Source of the DNA: Morinoia aosen
Lineage: Eukaryota > Arthropoda > Malacostraca > Amphipoda > Talitridae
Reading direction: 5' to 3'
DNA: 64,000 bases
Assembly: GCA_030386875.1 (NCBI GenBank)
Contig: CM059571.1
Location: 26,902,355 to 26,966,354 of the forward strand
The position numbers and the translations under genes are program-made. The number at the start of each line of letters is the position of its first letter. The first letter of the stretch is position 1. The notes below the pieces were generated by a model that saw nothing but the letters and a program-made list of their open reading frames with translations, searched no databases and had not been told where the DNA came from. Below, piece by piece: positions 23,651-33,420 of this stretch.

Positions 23651-24402
23651 AGTAGGGCAGCGTTGGGCCGAGCGCCTCCAGCAGCTGAGTAAGGAGCAGA
23701 GTTGAGCTGAGCACCTCCAGCAGGTGAGTGAGGAGCAGCGTTGAAGCTGAGCGCCTCCAGCAGGTGAGTAAGGAGCAGCGTTGAAGCTGAGCGCCTTCAT
23801 TAGGTGAGTGAGGAGCAGCGTTGAAGCTGAGCGCCTCCAGCAGGTGAATATGGAGCAGCGTTGAAGCTGAGCACCTCCAGCAGGTGAGTGAGGAGCAGCG
23901 TTGAAGCTGAGTGCCTCCAGCAAGTGAGTAAGGAGCAACGTTGAAGCTGAGCACCTCCAGCAGGTGAGTGAGGAGCGGCATTGAAGCTGAGCGCCTCCAG
24001 CAGGTGAGTAGTGAGCAACGTTGAAGCTGAGCACCTCCAGCAGGTGAGTGAGGAGCGGCGTTGAAGCTGAGCGCCTCCAGCAGGTGAGTAAGGAGCAGCG
24101 TTGAGCTGAGCGCCTCCAGCAGGCGAGTACGGAGCAGCGTTGAGCTGAGCGCCTCCAGTAGGTGAGTAAGGAGCAACGTTGAAGCTGAGCACCTCCAGCA
24201 GGTGAGTAAGGAGCAGCGTTGAGCTGAGCGCCTCCAGCAGGTGAGTAAGGAGCAACGTTGAAGCTGAGCACCTCCAGCAGGTGAGTAAGGACCAGCGTGG
24301 AGCCGAGCGCCTCCAGCAGGTAAGTAAGGAGCAGCGTTGAGCTGAGCGCCTACAGCAGGTGAGTAAGGAGCGGCGTTGAGTTAAGTGCCTCCAGCAGGTA
24401 AG
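23651..24402 (+). repeat. 40-bp minisatellite rich in splice-donor consensus
   Basis: About 18 units of 39-40 bp with core GAGCGCCTCCAGCAGGTGAG followed by TAAGGAGCAGCGTTGAAGCT. On the plus strand I count about 13 units with an exact CAGGTGAGT or CAGGTAAGT, the U1-matching 5' splice-site consensus. Overlapping minus-strand reading frames of 151-215 codons are low-complexity by-products of the array. Confidence 0.9.
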
Positions 24403-25195
24403 TAATTAACTATGCTGCTCACAGTAATTTACGCTGTCTGGTAGAGTAAATAGTTTAAAGGAGCAGTTAACGTCGATGGAAGTACAGGGTGGGAGGTCTG
24501 CGAAAGTCTGGTTATTTGCGGTCACGCACACTACAGTACCCTTTTCTTCTACCGTCAGACGTCAAGAATATCGGAACCTGCCGTGTCAAGAAATCTTGCC
24601 CTTTATATTACGAATATATAAACCGACTAACCTTTATGTTCTGAAATCTAGTTTATATCTAACAAGCGCGGCGCTGGCAGAATAGAATAAACAAGCCAGC
24701 ACGCCGAACTCAGGCTAGAAATTCATACATTTATGAAAAAATTTCGGATACAGTTTCAAAAGAGTGTTTTGTGTTTCAAGTAATAATCGCCAGATTTTGG
24801 GTTATTGAAGAAATATTCTAGTATACCAGAAAAACAATTTATGCATTTAACAAAAAAGTTCAAAACGGATCATCAGTTAGCAAGCAATTACAATTCAAAC
24901 GAAAAATTTGGATTTTTGTAAGCCCTATGCAGGGAATGAATGAAATTTCAATTTTCTCCTGAAAAGATCAAAATTTTCTAGAAAGCTTGTCCCCCACCAC
25001 TGAACGCAGTCATTTCAGCTTAGATTATCAGAGAAGCAAAATGACATTAGTGTTTCAGACTTCTTACAACCAATTGAAAATTTATCTTATCTAATGAAAC
25101 ATATCGCAGCATGTTCTGTATGCAGGTAGCGAATGTCGTCACAAACACATTGGTCACGGTACACAGGCAGACCTTGAAGTCAAATCCAGCTGGTT
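24403..25195 (+). other. Unannotated DNA before copy B
   Basis: A GC-richer stretch (24470-24710) contains TATATAAA near 24615-24622 and could be an old LTR, but no partner exists in the window. The rest is AT-rich without a gene. Part of it may be the left continuation of copy B. Confidence 0.3.
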
Positions 25196-25779
25196 TGCAT
25201 CTGAAAGAAAGAAAGCTTTCGCAACTGCGATTTTAAAAAAGTTCTAATGACGTGATTCGCGTGAAAATGCAATTTATTTCATTTATCTGCTGAAAACAAT
25301 TGTATATATTGCCTTGTTTTGCACTATTCGAATCTAGCTGCGTTCAAATACCGTGGGGTTGAAGTTTTCAGAGTTTTCTTCAAGCTCCAGCGTTATGTGC
25401 TCTATCGATCTCAGTCAACCATCTCTGATAAGGATATTTCAGGTACCAAGTGTGTTTCTTTTAAAGAATTTCTTGCATGTCATTATTCGCCGAAAATCTT
25501 CATTCACGCGTGAAATTTTTGCAGCGTACCAATAAAGTGCTCCTTACACGTTGAAATTCTTCGACTGGCTGAGTGGAGGTTATGGGATTCTTCTTTTAAG
25601 GTATCGGTGTTGGGTTCTCCCAATAAACATATGTATTAGGTTTCGCACGTTCCCGAGATAATCCTATTAGGCGTCACGCGTTAACTAGGCGGAACCCAAA
25701 TTTTAGTCCTATCAGTCAGGCTGCCTACCTGCATAAACAATACACATAAGATGATGGTTGGCCAGATTTCGATCAGTTA

Positions 25780-25939
25780 CTTTTCGCCCTTGGAAGTGTA
25801 TTGGTCTCCTGTGCTTGAGTGCTGCCACCATAGTGCCCACGTGGTTTTGTGACCTGTGCTAATTAGTGAAGAGTTTCTGTTTTAGAAATTTATTTGTTCT
25901 TCTGCATATCAATCTCCACGGCAAGCCAATTTCAACAAG
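25780..25939 (+). other. Possible 5' non-coding exon of the copy B RING gene
   Basis: The segment ends in a strong donor, CAACAAG|GTGAGT (exon end 25939), about 10 kb upstream of the acceptor at 36164-36165. No long frame is present, which would fit a 5' UTR exon. The link to the RING gene is inference from order and splice signals; the exon start is a guess. Copy A lacks this whole region (25468-26297). Confidence 0.35.
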
Positions 25940-26701
25940 GTGAGTTTTATTTTAAAAGTATTTGTTTACGTTTGATATAGTCTTTAATTAGCATTCATAC
26001 CGATACGTTGAATGATAGTCATTACTTCCAATTTTAGGATTTAGGATGGTGAACTGTTCATAACATAATGATTTTGATTAAGTCACGCGTTCGATTTTTA
26101 GGCGTTCAAACAAATGAAATTATCACGCATTTATGCATTTATCAAATTACGAATACGTTTTGAGTATCATTGTCAGTCATACATCTTCGTCTCAGGATAT
26201 TCCGTTATGATATTTGCTTCCTAGACTCTTTTAATTTTTTTAATTTTTAACTCGACTTCAAATTTTTTAGAAAGATTTTTCGCTGCGAGTATTTAACAAA
26301 ATTCACGACAGAATGTTTGTAATAACATTTCTGTTATCATGTAAGGTGCATTCTCTCAAACAATACCTGGTGAGACGTTCATATTTTATTCTATTCTCAT
26401 TGTAACCATTTTCATAATTTGAACAATTTTATTCTAACAACCTTGTTTCCAATAGTTATGCATCAAAAAGCATATAACTAAAATCGAAACCTGTAATTTC
26501 GATGACTTCTAAGGCAAAATTTGAAAATATTTTTTGATCTACATTAACCGTGTGATTCAATCTAAAACATTTATTCTAAGTGTACTACAAGCTGATCGAA
26601 TAGTTATTGAGGACTATGTATCGTTTTAGACTTTCATTATTTATGGCGTTCGTTAGGAACGATTTGAACCATTCATAAGCAGCTCCTCTACACCGTAGCG
26701 T

Positions 26702-26706
26702 GGGGG
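26702..26706. repeat. Target-site duplication GGGGG, left
   Basis: Matches GGGGG at 32063-32067 on the other side of the LTR element. Five bases is normal for Ty3/gypsy-type integration. Confidence 0.85.
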
Positions 26707-28620
26707 TGTTAAATAGTTCGTATGGCAGTCCCTTAGTTCGGGCGCCAAATTGTTAAATAGTTGGTGAGGCGTATCCACATTGGGTGCCAGTTATAGATTA
26801 TTAATTCTTTATTTCTTTTGGCTGGTCCTTCTTGGGAGCCAGCGATAATAGTTTCCCTATTTTGGGGTTCTGAGGGCCGTAAGTTCCAAGGCTTTTATTC
26901 CGGAGAATCTTCCTGATTTTTCAGGGATATGAGAGAAGTCAGCTGCTGAGTATTTATTTTATTAAGGCGAGGGCTTTTCAACAGTTTCCAAGTTGCGAAT
27001 ATTATTCGGTAATTTTTGGAGTCCGATCTGGTTACAAGGTTTGAAGATTTGAGCTGGTTTTTCAAGCTTTCGAAATTTGAGTCGAGATTAATAAGCTACG
27101 AGCTTTTCCCGCTAGTAATGCAGGCGTCAAAAGTTACAGCCGACATGAAATTCGAGCTGCGAAATTTGAGCCGATATAAAAATCAACCTGTTGAAATTTT
27201 GAAATCCAAGACGGATATATGGTTCTTAAGTATCTGTGATACGAGAGTTTAGTTATGCGAGGAGAATTATGTATAAAGTCAGGGTATGAAGTCAGATTCA
27301 TCCCATCTTTGCCGTTGACATTGCCGAGCGAAAAGAATATATTTAATGTTAAGACTGGATCTTAAATGACACGGGTCGTAAAGTTTGTACCAGCTTTCGT
27401 GCTATGGTCTTGGGAAAGATATGAGAGAGACGTTCTCATTACGAAACACTGCCATAGTAAATTTAATAATTGGATGTGCTTGGGCTGCGGCGGTCACACC
27501 GTCATAAAGACGACGCAGGACTCGTAGAGCGCGACCACGTAGATTGGTCAAGGGCACTATAAGTTATTGGAAACATATAAAAACGACGGCCAGCTTCGGT
27601 CGCGGGACGACGGGCAGAGCGGGAGGGCAATAAGGGCTGAATACGTCATGGTCGGAGAAAGCGGGGCCCCCACGAGAGCTCACCCCTGCATCCCTTCTCC
27701 CCACAAAACCTACCCCCTTTTGGGAAGGAGGCGCGAGACCAGGGGAGAGCGGGCTGAGAGAAAGGACATTCGGTCGCCGGTCGTGAGTGTGAGGAGAAAG
27801 GGCTCGAGTCGGGAGGGACCAGAGACGGGTAGAGTAAAGTAAATAAAACACGTCGAGCGGAGTTCGGGCAGTAGAGGCTCCCGTAATTGCAGTTCATAAC
27901 TTAAGAGCGGCGTTTCCATTAGTGTATTTTCAATACTGTGATTGTGGCAAAGCGTATGCGCGACGTTCACCTTTGGATCGTGTCCCTTGGATTGTTGTCG
28001 GGCGTTTGTGATACGTCACCTTTGGATCGTTTTCCGTGGATTGTTGTCGACGTATGTGCAGACGTTCATAGGAAGAGTCGAGTTGTGTTCAAATACCTGT
28101 TAAACTGTCCGTGATAAGTGTCGAGACTTGCTCCCGTTTAGCGTGTTGTTGGAACAAGCTGATTGTAAAGTCTTGGTAAAGTACTCGCGGATCAGGTTAA
28201 TTACCGCTAGATCTTGGCGTCAATCTCAACTCGTGAATGTGTCAACCGGCTAGCATTGACCTAATAAATGATTAAATCGTCGGTCGTCGTCCCTTACCTC
28301 TCATCTCTCTCGTAAACTAGCGCCAGAAACACGCGCCTACCGCCGCCATTGCTACCAAGAAATACGCACGTTCCTTTCATATCTAATTTTAGTCGAGGCT
28401 ATCTAAGCCTCGTGGTGGCAGCTAGCTATCGTCATTAATTCTCCTTAAATGATTCATGATTTATTCAAAACTCATCAGATACTTCATGATTGACGCGGAT
28501 TAAATGAACTTTAAGGCCATAAGGCAAGAAAGAGCGGACGAAAAACCCGACTCATACAATTATTTTCCCTCCTGTTAAATTATATAGGCACAAGTCGGCA
28601 TCTTCGACAATAGCCTGACA
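26707..28620 (-). repeat. 3' LTR (left), interrupted by a nested solo LTR
   Basis: Matches 31441-32062. Removing the nested 1289-bp insert and its 4-bp duplication leaves 621 bp, against 622 bp for the other LTR. On the minus strand it starts TGTCAGGC and ends TTTAACA. A TATATAA (minus strand) is at 28580-28586. Confidence 0.9.
27270..28558 (+). mobile_element. Nested solo LTR, 1289 bp
   Basis: Starts TGTATAAAGTC and ends GACTCATACA, so its ends form an inverted TGTAT/ATACA. It is flanked by ATTA (27266-27269 and 28559-28562), and the empty site is seen in the other LTR near 32000. A TATA-like TATAAAAA lies near 27578 and AATAAA near 27840 and 28262, consistent with plus-strand LTR signals. 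The GC-rich interior gives opposed open frames that I do not regard as genes. No internal retroelement region is present. Confidence 0.75.
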
Positions 28621-28788
28621 CGCCCTTACCGAGAAGACATTACTGCAAGTAATGTCGCGAACATGCTATTAAGCCCGATGTCGACTGTGCTTTTTTTGGC
28701 CTATAAATTAATATAATGGTGCATATGTACATCAGATAGCTTATAAAGAATACTTAAGACTATTTCTGAACAATTAGAAACACTTATT

Positions 28789-29850
28789 CTAATACAGCTC
28801 AGGAACCGTCTTGTCCTTTCTCTTCTGAAGAGGCTGAATCGAGTTCTGCTTGGTTGGGAGAACGGGATAAGAAGTCGGCGAAATGGTTCTCCACTCCAGG
28901 AATATGTTCCTATTTAAATTGGAAGAGGCTGAAGTATGAAGCCCTCGTCGGTTTAGTTTATCAGCTTGTTGCAGATATATAAGAGGTCGATGGTCGCCAA
29001 GGTGCATCGTTGATCTTGGTCGCCAATTTTGGTCGATGATATGGTCGCCAATTTTCGATCGCTGATCTGGTCGCCAATTAGATCGCTGATCTGGTCGCCA
29101 GTTTGATCGCTGATCTGGTCGCCAGTTTTGTTTGTTGATCTTTCTGAGATTATGAACTCGGAACGCAGCTGTTCTTCTCCGGCAGCAGCTGCTGTTTGGA
29201 GGCCAGGGAGCCCTGCGGTCTACCGTAGATGCCGGTGGCCATGGACGCCATGGTCCTTTCAGGTGTAGGCCTTTATCGCGCATGCCAGACCTTAGTGTAT
29301 TACGATCATCACTTTCTAATTTCTCTATTTCTTCTTTGGTTGGCTTAAGCACCTTCCCATACAGAGGACATTCCTTGTCCGTGTTGATGCGGTTATTATG
29401 GAGAGTCTTTCGATAAGGAACTTCTTTTTGAGGCTCGTACGTGTTGAACCCGCCAATTTTCCTAATTTCTTCGGTTTTATTACCGGCCCTTTTGAAGGGA
29501 TGTTTTACAGGAGCATAGTTACGCTGTAGTTCAATGAACTTTTCCTTGTTGGTTAGCCGCTGTTTTGATTCTTCAGAATTTTCAATTTCTTCTCTCTTAG
29601 CACTCGGTTTTGGAGTGACATGAGAGGTTTCAATTATGGTAGGAGGCGTATGCTCTTCTTCAAAGGATGTAGTTCCTGGCACACGTCCTAAGATTATGTC
29701 AGTTGCAGGGTTATCCATCACTACGACTGTGATGTTGCCTCGATAATATGGGCAGTCAAGTTTTACGTTTGCTAGCGGCGCTACGAAAGTTTGGCTGTGA
29801 GCTAGCTTCACGGTGATTTTGTTTTTTAGACATATTTTGTTCGGGCACAA
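28789..29850 (-). pseudogene. Protease C-terminal part plus degenerate pol linker
   Basis: A 353-codon open frame. Its first part holds D-I-I-L-G-R, matching the C-terminal I-L-G motif of retroviral-type aspartic proteases. The active-site part (I-L-L-D-G-G-A-T) lies just upstream in another frame at about 29840-29900, so a frameshift splits the enzyme. The middle is Lys/Glu-rich, and later residues contain a tandem N-W-R-P-D-Q-R-S repeat. The end overlaps the RNase H remnant in the wrong frame. The family usually has D-T/S-G-A where this copy has D-G-G-A. Confidence 0.65.
28799..28906 (-). pseudogene. RNase H C-terminus of gypsy pol (remnant)
   Basis: The minus strand reads H-I-P-G-V-E-N-H-F-A-D-F-L-S-R-S, the hallmark end of Ty3/gypsy RNase H, where the Asp of F-A-D is catalytic in complete enzymes. 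It ends in TGA at 28799-28801. It is out of frame with the upstream 353-codon frame and follows an internal deletion of the reverse transcriptase. The 3' leader runs 28621-28798. Confidence 0.8.
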
Positions 29851-30115
29851 GGGCTTTATTTACAAATACGGCTGTGGCTCCTCCATCCAGTAAGATTTCC
29901 ACAGGTTGATCATAGAGTTGGCCTTAGCACTTTTTTAATTCTCCTAATAGTACTTCGGTTATATTCGAAATTACCGCAGCATGATTGCATTCGACGGGTG
30001 GCAGGGTATATCCTGGGGACTCCTCTTCGATATAATTGATGTGGGCAGTAGGTTGGGCCGCACCTCCTTCATTTCGGGAAGAGGTATTTTGCTGAGATTG
30101 CGGGTTAAGTACTTG

Positions 30116-30166
30116 GCACTCTGCGCTAGAATGAGTTGGATTTTCTCCATGGTGATTACAGAAGAA
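30116..30166 (-). pseudogene. Zinc-binding motif of gag (frameshifted)
   Basis: The minus strand gives C-N-H-H-G-E-N-P-T-H-S-S-A-E-C, a CHHC/CCHC-like nucleocapsid motif. It follows directly on the gag frame but is in a different phase, so a small indel near the gag C-terminus put it out of frame. Confidence 0.6.
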
Positions 30167-31307
30167 TGTTCTCCAGTTGATTGGCGGACGGTTGAAAGTA
30201 GTTGGGTCTGCCTTCTACGTGAGCTGGTCCAGTTGTCCTTGGCCTATACTGGAAATTCTGATTCTGATTCGGAGGCGGTGCAGGTCGATACTGGGGATTT
30301 CGGTTCTGAGGAGGTGAAGGTCGATAGTTGAAATTTTGGTTCTGATGAGGTGAAGGTCGATAGTTTCCGGTTGTGGTGTTAGAAACTTGATTCTCTTGAG
30401 AACTTTTGGAAGGTTTTCCCATTGAAGATTCTTGACCTTCGTTTTTGTTATTCGTCAGACGGTTCTCACACAGTTTCTGGAGAGTTGTAGTGGGTCGGGC
30501 TTGTAGAAATTTGTCCCCTTGTTCAGCTAGAGTCGCTAAGGTGTTACCGCTTCTGTCCTTGAGTTGAGTAGCAAGGTGAGAAGGTAGACTGGAGTAGACC
30601 CTATCCATAAGCATGAAATTTTTCAATTGGTCGTAGTTTTCTTCTACTTGGCTTCCGGTGAGCCATGCGTTAAGCGCTTGTTCCAATCTCCGGATGTATC
30701 GACTCATGTTGTCTCCTTCCTCAGGCTTCAGTTCATAGTAGTTACTGCGCAGTTTAGCGGGGGTTATCTTGTGGGACTCCAGCAGTAAATTTTTGATTTC
30801 CCTAAATTGGTAGCGGTCGACAGCGGCCAATGTCTGGATGAGTCTTCTTTCCTTAGCCGTAACTAGATTTTCTAGTGCGAGAACAGCCTCAAATTCCGTG
30901 TATTCGAGTGCGTTGCTGTGACTCTCGAAAAGCTGCATGAATTCTTGGATCCCCCCTTGTTCAGGGTTAAAAGCAGCAATATCGGGTATTTTGACCCGTC
31001 TGGCTTCTGGTGCCCTTTGCTGGTTGAGTTGTTGGAGCTGGATTTCATGCTCTCGTTCTCTTTCTCTCTCTCGTTCTCTTTCTCTCTCTCGTTCTCTTTC
31101 TCTTTCTCGTTCTTCTCTTTCTCGTTCTCGTTCTCGTTTTCGTTCTTCTCTTTCTAGTGCTCGTTCTCGTTCTTCTCTTTCTCGTTCTCGTTCTTCAGCT
31201 TCCTCCAGAATTCTTATTCTTTGAAGGAAGGTTTCACGGTAGTCTGGTTGCTCCGGAGGGAGGCCTAGGGCAGTCATGTACTCTCGGGCACGTTGGACGC
31301 AATCCAT
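30156..31307 (-). CDS. Gag-like structural protein of the gypsy element
   Basis: A 383-codon frame starting about 115 nt after the primer-binding site. Residues ~36-92 are an almost pure Glu/Arg coiled-coil-like tract coded by a GA-rich microsatellite. Residues ~100-275 resemble the capsid region of Ty3/gypsy gag proteins, and the C-terminus is Pro/Gln/Asn/Tyr-rich with repeated Y-R-P-S/A-P-P motifs. Gag would assemble cytoplasmic particles and bind the element's RNA. The frame ends just before the zinc motif because of a frameshift, so the nucleocapsid part is lost from this product. Family assignment rests on position and downstream motifs. Confidence 0.75.
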   Translation of the reverse strand: MDCVQRAREYMTALGLPPEQPDYRETFLQRIRILEEAEEREREREERERALEREERKREREREREEREREREREREREREREREREHEIQLQQLNQQRAPEARRVKIPDIAAFNPEQGGIQEFMQLFESHSNALEYTEFEAVLALENLVTAKERRLIQTLAAVDRYQFREIKNLLLESHKITPAKLRSNYYELKPEEGDNMSRYIRRLEQALNAWLTGSQVEENYDQLKNFMLMDRVYSSLPSHLATQLKDRSGNTLATLAEQGDKFLQARPTTTLQKLCENRLTNNKNEGQESSMGKPSKSSQENQVSNTTTGNYRPSPHQNQNFNYRPSPPQNRNPQYRPAPPPNQNQNFQYRPRTTGPAHVEGRPNYFQPSANQLENILL

Positions 31308-31423
31308 TTTGAAATTTTTCTTTTGCTTCAGGAAGTCAAAGTTCCTTTATTTTTGTTATTTTTCTTGGGATTTCAGGATTCAAAGCCCTTCTTTAGATGC
31401 AGCTTTCCAGAGTTCGGGTCGCT

Positions 31424-31437
31424 GAGTTCGGGCGCCA
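31424..31437 (-). other. Primer-binding site, tRNA-Lys type
   Basis: Minus strand TGGCGCCCGAACTC, three bases inside the 5' LTR boundary. The first 12 bases match the PBS classically complementary to the 3' end of tRNA-Lys. A second copy of TGGCGCCCGAACT lies inside each LTR (31470-31482 and 26736-26748). Confidence 0.8.
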
Positions 31438-31440
31438 CTT

Positions 31441-32062
31441 TGTTAAATAGTTCGTATGGCAGTCCATTAGTTCGGGCGCCAAATTGTTAAATAGTTGGTG
31501 AGGCGTATCCACATTGGGTGCCAGTTATAGATTATTTAATCTTTTTTTTCTTTTGGCGGGTCCTTCTTGGGAGCCAGCGATAATAGTTTCCCTATTTTAG
31601 GGTTCTGAGGGCCGTAAGTTCCAAGGCCTTTATTCCGGAGAACCTTCCTGATTTCTCAGGGATATGAGAGAAGTCAGTTGCTGAGTATTTATTTTATTAA
31701 GGCGAGGGCTTTTCAACAGTTTCCAAGTTGCGAATATTATTCGGTAATTTTTGGAGTCCGATCTGGTTACAAGGTTTGAAGATTTGAGCTGGTTTTTCAA
31801 GCTTTCGAAATTTGAGTCGAGATGAATAAGCTACGAGCTTTTCACGCTAGTAATGCAGGCGTCGAAAGTTAGAGCTGAAATGAAATTCGAGCTGCGAAAT
31901 TTGAGCCGATATAAAAATCAAGCTGTTGAAATTTTGAAATCCGAGACGGATATATGGTTCTCAAGTATCTGTGATACGAGAGTTTAGTTATGCGAGGAGA
32001 ATTATTTTCCCTCCTGTTAAATTATATAGGCACAAGTCGGCATCTTCGACAATAGCCTGACA
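31441..32062 (-). repeat. 5' LTR (right), 622 bp
   Basis: Same sequence as the left LTR without the nested insert. TATATAA (minus strand) is at 32022-32028, near the LTR start. The LTR ends (minus strand) with a duplicated AACTATTTAACA separated by 44 bp that include a PBS copy. Confidence 0.9.
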
Positions 32063-32294
32063 GGGGGCTTCGAGAGCAATAAATTGTTCTCAACTCACCC
32101 AATACAATAGGTTGTTCTCAATCCGTTGCGATAGTTGGAAAACGCGGAGTTTTTTTTAATAAAATTACATCCAGTTTACAATCAGTTTAGAATATATTTT
32201 ACAATTTAGTTTACAACTTATGACGTGTGTTGAAAATATCACGGATAGGAAACCACATTATTTACCATAGATATACGACTTACAAACGTATGTG

Positions 32295-32410
32295 CTCGTA
32301 GTGTGGTTTAAGGACCTGCCCTTCCGTGAAGGCATCGAGGGTTCGCATCCCGGCTCTATGGGGCGATTTTCTACGTTGGGTATAGGGGAAAAATTCAATG
32401 CACAATGCCC
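32295..32410 (+). mobile_element. Possible tRNA-derived SINE fragment
   Basis: B box GGGTTCGCATCC at 32339-32350 and A-box-like TGGTTTAAGG at 32304-32313 with normal spacing. The T stem pairs in only three positions, so this is unlikely to be a working tRNA. It lies just where homology to copy A resumes (32413). Confidence 0.4.
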
Positions 32411-33420
32411 CCATTCTACTAAGGTGTCTGAAATTGGTATCGGTCTTGACCGAGGGAAAACGTCATGGCGTCCTGGTGTTAGTTATTAGGCATTTGAAAA
32501 ACCAATGCACATGGTGATATGTATCAGGCTTGATTGGAAACAAAGTATCTTTAGATGACGATGTTTGCTTGCTTGCAATTACTTTGCTTTTCTTCATTTG
32601 ATAACAGCAAAGTCACAACAAAACACTGGTTTACTCAGAATTTGCAGAAAGTAATTAAACTCGAGTACTTCTATATTGTAGAGGAAAACAGGTTTAAAAC
32701 GTAATGGTTAGCTAAGTCGAAAAAGATCTGAGGTATTAAATCACCGAAATACTTCAACGCTTTTGTTGAGATCGATTTAGATTCACTTTATTTACTTATG
32801 AATAATTCTCTGTTGACAAACACATTGGATTCTCTATTCGGAGGGAAGTGGGGAAAAATGTTTTTTCAATTGTCCATGTATTTCAAGCGACGAGTTCGAT
32901 GAGTAATGATTGCGTTAGGATTTGTGGCTCGTACTTATGTTTGCGAAGCAAATGTTGGAAGATTTGTGTAAATTTTCTCCTCGTGATACATTCTATTTTA
33001 TTGAAAATTTGTTGTATTCTTACCTATGGTTCAAAATTTTCTATGACACTATTTTCTCACTTAGAAGTATAATTGGACAAACAGCAGATCTCAGAAAAAA
33101 ATTTTGAATTGAAAATTTTCATTAAAATGGGATTTTTTCAATATTATTATTTCATTTCGAACACATTTTTCGAATCTCAATACGCTAACGATATTTTAAT
33201 GCTGAAGAATACCGCGAATGCTTGAAGAATTTAAATATTCATGACAACGTTATGAGTAAGGGGAAGCTTTCGTTCATATTTTGGAGTAATTGTGCGGGAA
33301 AAAGGAAAAATCGCCGGTTATATGCGGAATTTATAACATTGGGTAGATTTAGCATTGAGTATCAATGTTCCTTGCTTTGCTCCTCTCGTTGAAAAATTGT
33401 ACATGAAAAGACGCTTTTGC

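Larger units (their letters stand above)
26707..32062 (-). mobile_element. Defective Ty3/gypsy-type LTR retrotransposon
   Basis: Element of 5356 bp with TG...CA LTRs, GGGGG target duplications, a tRNA-Lys-type primer-binding site next to the right (5') LTR, gag, a zinc-binding motif, a protease remnant and the last part of RNase H, all on the minus strand. The reverse transcriptase core, most of RNase H and the integrase are missing, so the copy is non-autonomous and frame-broken. It lies inside copy B, upstream of the RING coding exon. A solo LTR of another family is nested in its left LTR. Confidence 0.9.

Noticed and set aside
23577..24271. Three overlapping minus-strand frames of 151-215 codons
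   Set aside because: Low-complexity translations of the 40-bp minisatellite in all three phases. None is favoured by a start context or by homology.
27564..27970. Opposed GC-rich frames of 78-95 codons
   Set aside because: They overlap on both strands inside the nested solo LTR. GC-rich sequence lacks stops, and no motif is present.
27270..28558. A 1.3-kb deletion in the right LTR as the cause of unequal LTR lengths
   Set aside because: The extra segment has TG..CA inverted ends and a 4-bp ATTA duplication, and the remaining LTRs then agree at 621 and 622 bp. A nested insertion explains the data better.
30918..31224. Ser/Phe/Leu-rich plus-strand frames opposite gag
   Set aside because: They are the antisense reading of the GA-rich Glu/Arg tract in gag.
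32295..32366. A tRNA gene
   Set aside because: A and B box-like words are present, but the T stem pairs in only three positions and no complete acceptor stem can be drawn.
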